Shown here in pieces: positions 38,176 to 42,645 of a stretch of 42,645 bases of DNA. Both the position numbers and the translations under genes were made by a program. Source of the stretch: Wagnerdoeblera sp046292685. Lineage in GTDB: Bacteria > Pseudomonadota > Alphaproteobacteria > Rhodobacterales > Rhodobacteraceae. The DNA lies in contig NZ_JBKBQM010000026.1 of NCBI RefSeq assembly GCF_046292685.1, positions 1 to 42,645 on the forward strand, written 5' to 3'. Each line of letters starts with the position of its first letter. The first letter of the stretch is position 1. The notes beneath the pieces were generated by a model. It was not told the DNA's origin. It saw only the letters and a list, made by a program, of their open reading frames with translations, and ran no database searches.

Positions 38176-41100
38176 ATGGCCGAAGCCCCCGCCTATGCCG
38201 AACTGTGCGTCACCTCGAACTTCACCTTTCTGACGGGCGCCTCGCACCCCGAGGAACTGGTGACGCGCGCGGCCGATCTGGGGCTGGCGGCCATTGCGAT
38301 CACCGACCGCAACTCGCTGGCCGGGGTGGTGCGTGCCCATGCGGCGCTGAAGGAACTGGCCCGCGCCCGGGCCGACGGCGCGCTGGCGATCCGCTCGCAG
38401 GCGCGCCCCGACCCGTCGAGCCGGCAGGATTTCGGCCGCCACACCCCGCTGGCGGTGCCCCCCGGCCCCTTGCCGCGGCTGATCGTGGGCGCGCGGCTGG
38501 CCCTGACCGACAGCGCGATCGAATGGCTGGCGCTGCCCGCCGACCGCGCGGCCTATGCCCGGTTGTCGCGGCTGCTCTCTCTGGGCAAGGGGCGGGCGGA
38601 AAAGGGCCAGTGCCACCTGACCCGCGCCGATCTGCAGGAGGCCTGCGAGGGGATGGTGCTGATCGCCCTTGTCCCCGACCCCCTGCTTCACCTTGATGCA
38701 AATATCCCCGCCGGAGGCAGCCGACGCCTGCCCCGGGCGGACCTGTCGGAACTGGGCGCCATGGCACGGCGCTATCCGGGCGCCTGTTTCATCGGCGCCG
38801 CCCCGCGCTATGACGGGCGCGACCGGCGCCGCTTCGATGCCATCCTGGCGCTGGGCCAGCAGGCGGGCTTGCCGATGGTGGCGGTGGGCGATGTGCTGAT
38901 GCACCACGGGCGCCGCCGCCGCCTGGCCGATGTGCTGACCTGCCTGCGCCTTGGCCTGACCATCGACCGCATCGGTCGCCATGCCTTGCCCAATGCCGAG
39001 CGCCGCCTGAAGACCCCGGCCGAGATGGCCCGCCTGTTCCGCGACCATCCGGCCGCGCTGCGCCGCACGCTGGACATCGCCGGGCGCTGCGGCTTTTCGC
39101 TGGACGACCTGAGCTACGAATACCCCGACGAGGTGTCGGGCGACGAGGCCCCCCAGGCCCGGCTGGAACGGCTGACCGGGCAGGGGCTGCACCGCCGCTT
39201 TCCGGGCGGCGTGCCGGCCGACGTGGCCGACAAGGTCGCCAAGGAGCTGCGCATTATCCGCACGCTCGGCTTTGCCGCCTATTTCCTGACCGTCCACGAC
39301 ATCGTCGATTTCGCCCGCAGCCGCGGCATCCTGTGTCAGGGGCGCGGCTCGGCGGCCAATTCGGTGATCTGCTATGCGCTGGGCATCACCGAAGTGGCGC
39401 CCGACGTGATTTCGATGGTGTTCGAGCGGTTCATGTCCGAGGCGCGCGGCGAGCCGCCCGACATCGACGTGGATTTCGAGCACGAGCGCCGCGAGGAGGT
39501 AATCCAGTGGATCTACGACCGTTACGGCCGCCACCGCGCCGGGCTGGTCGCCACCGTGATCCATTTTCGCGCCCGTGCCGCGATCCGCGAGGTGGGCAAG
39601 GTCATGGGCCTGTCCGACGATATCGTGGCCGCACTGGCCGGGCAAAGCTGGGGCTGGTCGGCCAGCCCGCCCGACCCGGCGCGGCTGGGCGAAATCGGGT
39701 TGGATGCCCGCGATACCCGGTTGGCGCTGACCTTGCAGCTGATCGCCGAGATCATCGGCTTTCCGCGCCACCTGTCGCAGCATGTCGGCGGTTTCGTCAT
39801 CACCCGCGGCCGGCTGGACGAGCTGTGCCCGATCGAGAATGCCGCGATGGAAGGGCGCACGGTGATCGAATGGGACAAGGACGATATCGACACGCTGGGC
39901 ATCCTCAAGGTCGATATCCTCAGCCTCGGGATGCTGACCTGCATCCGCAAGTCGTTCGAGCTGGTCGCGCAGCATGGCGGCCCGCGCCTGAGCCTTGAAA
40001 ACCTGCCCAGGGAAGACCCCGCCACCTACGACATGCTGTGCCGCGCCGATGCCATCGGGGTGTTCCAGGTCGAAAGCCGGGCGCAGCTGAACTTTCTGCC
40101 GCGCATGCGCCCGCGCAAGTTCTACGATCTGGTGATCGAAGTGGCCATCGTGCGCCCCGGCCCGATCCAGGGCGGCATGGTGCACCCCTACATCAACCGC
40201 CGCCAGGGCAAGGAGCCGGTGCACCTGCCCTCCAGCGACCTGCGCCCGGTGCTGGAACGGACCCTGGGCGTGCCGCTGTTCCAGGAACAGGCGATGCAGA
40301 TCGCCATCGTGGGCGCGGGCTTCACCCCCGAGGAGGCCGACCGCCTGCGGCGCAGCCTTGCCACCTTCAAGCGCATGGGCACCATCGGCACCTTCCGCGA
40401 CCGTTTCATGGAAGGCATGCGCGCCCGCGGCTACGACGCCGATTTCGCCGAGCGCTGCTTTGCCCAGATCGAGGGCTTCGGCGAATACGGCTTTCCCGAA
40501 AGCCATGCTGCCAGCTTTGCGCTGCTGGTCTATGCCTCGGCCTGGCTGAAATGCCACCACCCGGCGGCCTTCGCCTGCGCGCTGCTGAACAGCCAGCCGA
40601 TGGGCTTCTACGCCCCGGCCCAGATCGTGCGCGACCTGCGCGAACACGGGGTCGAGGTGCGCCCCGTCTCGGTGACGCATTCCGCCTGGGACTGCACACT
40701 GGAACGGCGCGGCGACGGGCGGCTGGCGCTGCGGCTGGGGTTCCGGCAGGTCAAGGGCCTGCGCGCCGAGGATGCCGAATGGATCGTCGCCGCCCGCGCC
40801 AACGGCTACCCCGACATCGAAAGCGTCTGGCGCCGGGCCGGGGTGGCGCCGCCCGCGCTGGAACGGCTGGCCGAGGCCGACGGCTTCACCTGCCTCGGGC
40901 TTGGCCGGCGCGATGCGCTCTGGCAAGTGCGCGGCTTGCAGGGGCCGCGGCCCTTGCCGCTGTTCGGCGCCGATGGCGAAGGCATGGCCGAGCCGGTGGC
41001 CAACCTGCCGCGCATGACCCTGGGCGAGGAGATGATCGAGGATTACCTCGCCTTGCGCCTGTCGCTGCGCGCCCACCCGATGGAGCTGCTGCGCCCCGCG

Positions 41101-41544
41101 ATCCCGGGCCTGACGGCCCATGCCGGCCTGGGCGGCGCCCGCGGCCGGGTGCAGGTCTGCGGGCTGGTCATCACCCGCCAGCGGCCCGGCACCGCCTCGG
41201 GCGTGATCTTCATGACGCTGGAGGATGAAACCGGCACCGCCAACGTCATCGTCTGGCCCAATCTCTATGCCGCCTTCCGCCGCGCGGTGATCGGCGGGCG
41301 GCTGGTGCGCGTGACCGGGCGCGTGCAGCAGGAAGGCGCCGTGATCCACGTCATCGCCGAACGGGTCGAGGATCTGTCGCCGTCGCTGGCCGGTCTTGCA
41401 CACCCGCAGGCCACCACCATCGACCCGACCGCCGGCCGCGGCGACGAGGCGCGCCGCCCGGTGGCCGCCCGCGCGGCCCCGCGCAGCGCCCGCCACCCGC
41501 GCGATCAGGCCCGGGTGCTGTTCCCGAGCCGCGATTTTCACTGA
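38176..41544 (+). CDS. dnaE2: Error-prone DNA polymerase DnaE2 (ImuC)
   Basis: A 1122-residue C-family polymerase alpha subunit. The N-terminal PHP domain (YAELCVTSNFTFLTGASHPEELV) leads to the polymerase core with PDID (D429, D431) and the VATVIHFRARAAIREVGKVMG fingers region. The middle has the QVESRAQLNFLPRMRP motif, and the C-terminus carries an OB-fold (GLVITRQRPGTASGVIFMTL). DnaE2 carries out lesion bypass with ImuB in SOS mutagenesis. The ATG at 38176 begins the conserved N-terminus. No canonical LexA box was found in the 107 bp upstream, unlike at imuB. A short repeat element lies in frame at residues about 171-182, within the PHP domain. Confidence 0.95.
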   Translation: MAEAPAYAELCVTSNFTFLTGASHPEELVTRAADLGLAAIAITDRNSLAGVVRAHAALKELARARADGALAIRSQARPDPSSRQDFGRHTPLAVPPGPLPRLIVGARLALTDSAIEWLALPADRAAYARLSRLLSLGKGRAEKGQCHLTRADLQEACEGMVLIALVPDPLLHLDANIPAGGSRRLPRADLSELGAMARRYPGACFIGAAPRYDGRDRRRFDAILALGQQAGLPMVAVGDVLMHHGRRRRLADVLTCLRLGLTIDRIGRHALPNAERRLKTPAEMARLFRDHPAALRRTLDIAGRCGFSLDDLSYEYPDEVSGDEAPQARLERLTGQGLHRRFPGGVPADVADKVAKELRIIRTLGFAAYFLTVHDIVDFARSRGILCQGRGSAANSVICYALGITEVAPDVISMVFERFMSEARGEPPDIDVDFEHERREEVIQWIYDRYGRHRAGLVATVIHFRARAAIREVGKVMGLSDDIVAALAGQSWGWSASPPDPARLGEIGLDARDTRLALTLQLIAEIIGFPRHLSQHVGGFVITRGRLDELCPIENAAMEGRTVIEWDKDDIDTLGILKVDILSLGMLTCIRKSFELVAQHGGPRLSLENLPREDPATYDMLCRADAIGVFQVESRAQLNFLPRMRPRKFYDLVIEVAIVRPGPIQGGMVHPYINRRQGKEPVHLPSSDLRPVLERTLGVPLFQEQAMQIAIVGAGFTPEEADRLRRSLATFKRMGTIGTFRDRFMEGMRARGYDADFAERCFAQIEGFGEYGFPESHAASFALLVYASAWLKCHHPAAFACALLNSQPMGFYAPAQIVRDLREHGVEVRPVSVTHSAWDCTLERRGDGRLALRLGFRQVKGLRAEDAEWIVAARANGYPDIESVWRRAGVAPPALERLAEADGFTCLGLGRRDALWQVRGLQGPRPLPLFGADGEGMAEPVANLPRMTLGEEMIEDYLALRLSLRAHPMELLRPAIPGLTAHAGLGGARGRVQVCGLVITRQRPGTASGVIFMTLEDETGTANVIVWPNLYAAFRRAVIGGRLVRVTGRVQQEGAVIHVIAERVEDLSPSLAGLAHPQATTIDPTAGRGDEARRPVAARAAPRSARHPRDQARVLFPSRDFH
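38686..38720 (-). repeat. GGGGATATTTG-TCAAGGTGAA repeat, copy 3 (inside dnaE2)
   Basis: On the minus strand the sequence is TGCCTCCGGC, then GGGGATATTTG-CA-TCAAGGTGAAG. On the plus strand it is translated as part of dnaE2 (LLHLDANIPAGG, residues about 171-182). The other two copies are intergenic. The reading frame is kept, so the element appears tolerated in a PHP-domain loop. Confidence 0.8.
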
Positions 41545-41547
41545 CCG

Positions 41548-42645
41548 TTACAGCCGGTCGCCCAGCAGGAACTCTGCCGCCCGGTCCAGCCGGATATGCG
41601 GCAACCCCTGGCCCGGCGCCAGGTCCAGCGGCGCAGGGGCAAAGCGCATCACCGCATAATCGCCGCCCAGCCAGGTCTCGGCGCCCTGGCGGGCCGGGTC
41701 CAGCAACCGCGCAGGGTCGGCCGGCAGGTCGCCCGCATACATCGCCGCCGGCCGACCCGTGCCCAGCAGCACCCCCTGCACCGCCGCAATCGTCTGCCCG
41801 CCGCGCGCCAGTTCCACCTCGGTGGTGGCGCGCAACGCCGCGATCGCCATCGCCGCGGTGCCCGCCCCGGCATAATCCGCCCGGTCGCGCGCCTCGCGCA
41901 GCATGGCGGCCAGAATGGCGGTCAGGCGAGGATGCTGGGTGTGGTGCAGGTGGTCGGCACGCGTCGCGGCAAACAGGATGCGCTCCACCCGCTTGCCGCG
42001 CAACAGCTCGGCCAGCATCCCGCCGCGTCCGGGCCGGAACGCGGCCAGCACACCTGCCATCGCCCGGCGCATGTCCTCCAGCGCCGCAGGCCCGGCATGA
42101 ATCGCCTCCAGCGCATCCACCAGCACCACCTGCCGGTCGATGCGCGCGAAATGGTCGCGAAAGAACGGGCGCACCACCCGGGCCTTGTAGGCGTCGAACC
42201 GCCGCTCCATCTCGCGCCACAGGCCGCCGCGCGCCGGGCTTTCGGGGCGCGGCACCGGCGCAAAGGTCAACGCGGGCGACCCCTCCAGCTCGCCCGGCAT
42301 CAGGAACCGCCCCGGCGTCACGTCCGAAAGCCCCGCCCGGCGCAGCGCGCCCAGCAGGTCGCGCCAGCCATCCGCCAGCCGTCGCGCCAGCGGCTCGTCC
42401 CACCCGGCATCCGCCAGCCCCTGCAACCCGGCCAGATAGCCTGCCGCCTCGGGCCGCGCCGCCACCCGGGCCAGCACCCCTTCGGCCCAGGTCTGATACG
42501 ACAGGTCCATCAGGCTCAGGTCCAGCAGCCATTCGCCGGGGTAGTCGATGATGTCCAGATGCACGCGCCGCGCGCCCGTCAGGCCCAGAAACCCCGAAGG
42601 CCGCAACCGGAACGACAGCCGCAGCTCCGAAATCGCCCGGGTCGA
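41548..42645 (-). CDS. YcjX-family protein (DUF463), 5' end cut by the window
   Basis: At least 366 residues with stop at 41548 and frame open through the right edge. Family features are STRAISELRLSFR at the edge and VHLDIIDYPGEWLLDLSLMDLSYQTW soon after. The DYPGEW segment is a YcjX hallmark; the DxPG part acts as the switch region of a P-loop GTPase. The Walker A loop would lie beyond the window. YcjX proteins are stress-linked, often next to ycjF and the phage-shock response; what they do is unclear. The gene converges on dnaE2 with 3 bp between stops. Confidence 0.9.
   Translation of the reverse strand, partial: STRAISELRLSFRLRPSGFLGLTGARRVHLDIIDYPGEWLLDLSLMDLSYQTWAEGVLARVAARPEAAGYLAGLQGLADAGWDEPLARRLADGWRDLLGALRRAGLSDVTPGRFLMPGELEGSPALTFAPVPRPESPARGGLWREMERRFDAYKARVVRPFFRDHFARIDRQVVLVDALEAIHAGPAALEDMRRAMAGVLAAFRPGRGGMLAELLRGKRVERILFAATRADHLHHTQHPRLTAILAAMLREARDRADYAGAGTAAMAIAALRATTEVELARGGQTIAAVQGVLLGTGRPAAMYAGDLPADPARLLDPARQGAETWLGGDYAVMRFAPAPLDLAPGQGLPHIRLDRAAEFLLGDRL

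Noticed and set aside
38116..41541. 1141-residue minus-strand open frame antisense to dnaE2
   Set aside because: No signature; it mirrors the codon bias of dnaE2, whose catalytic motifs are unambiguous.
1..42645. CRISPR array, tRNA/rRNA genes, insertion sequences or prophage
   Set aside because: No regularly spaced repeats, cloverleaf-type segments, transposase or phage structural genes were recognised anywhere in the window.

Overview
The window is high-GC DNA with tightly packed, frequently overlapping genes. It reads as a chromosomal segment of an alphaproteobacterium of the Rhodobacterales (Rhodobacter/Paracoccus-like). Pointers to this are a GAAC-N7-GAAC LexA box, a near-consensus CtrA site, a DUF6477/DUF6456 (GafA-type) gene pair, a bacterial phosphatidylcholine synthase, and RTX proteins with typical rhodobacterial architecture. 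No rRNA, tRNA, CRISPR array, insertion sequence or prophage was seen. The assignment comes from gene content read by eye, not from a database search.

Layout: 1-3.7 kb holds the end of cobS, then a CueR-type operator/promoter driving copA (Cu+ P-type ATPase), with cueR and an exported DUF3047 protein translationally overlapped behind it. 3.8-9.8 kb holds a small exported protein, a LOG-family hydrolase, a divergent Ala/Pro-rich LysM protein, an Atm1-type ABC exporter and a short RTX protein. 9.8-14.5 kb is a two-gene RND efflux operon on the minus strand. 14.6-18.3 kb is a conserved envelope/ribosome block (YfgM-like, BamB lipoprotein, Der GTPase), closed by a bidirectional terminator facing trpB. 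18.4-23.5 kb (minus) has trpB, a 694-residue RTX protein and an NAD-type glutamate dehydrogenase. 23.9-26.7 kb is an orphan TadG(VWA)-TadE-TadE triad. 27-31.5 kb has a pirin, a transaldolase/FSA-family aldolase, DUF484-xerC, and phosphatidylcholine synthase. 31.6-33.1 kb is a non-pyrrolysine MttB-family methyltransferase.

The most interesting stretch is 33.1-41.5 kb. A DUF6477 gene lies divergent to a DUF6456/HTH gene resembling GafA, the direct activator of the Rhodobacter gene transfer agent, and the gap between them holds a CtrA-like site (TTAA-N7-GTAAC). After a TetR regulator and a small lipoprotein comes an SOS mutagenesis pair, imuB and dnaE2. imuB has a LexA box directly upstream and no imuA in front, and the pair is split by an oppositely oriented fasciclin gene. 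A short repeat (core GGGGATATTTG-N2-TCAAGGTGAA) occurs three times in this stretch: twice at gene 3' ends and once in frame inside dnaE2. The window ends in a partial ycjX-like gene.

Themes that recur are copper efflux and general efflux, envelope assembly, secreted RTX proteins without a local type I secretion system, and two regulated programmes (a possible CtrA-linked gene-transfer-agent activator and LexA-controlled mutagenesis) a few kilobases apart.
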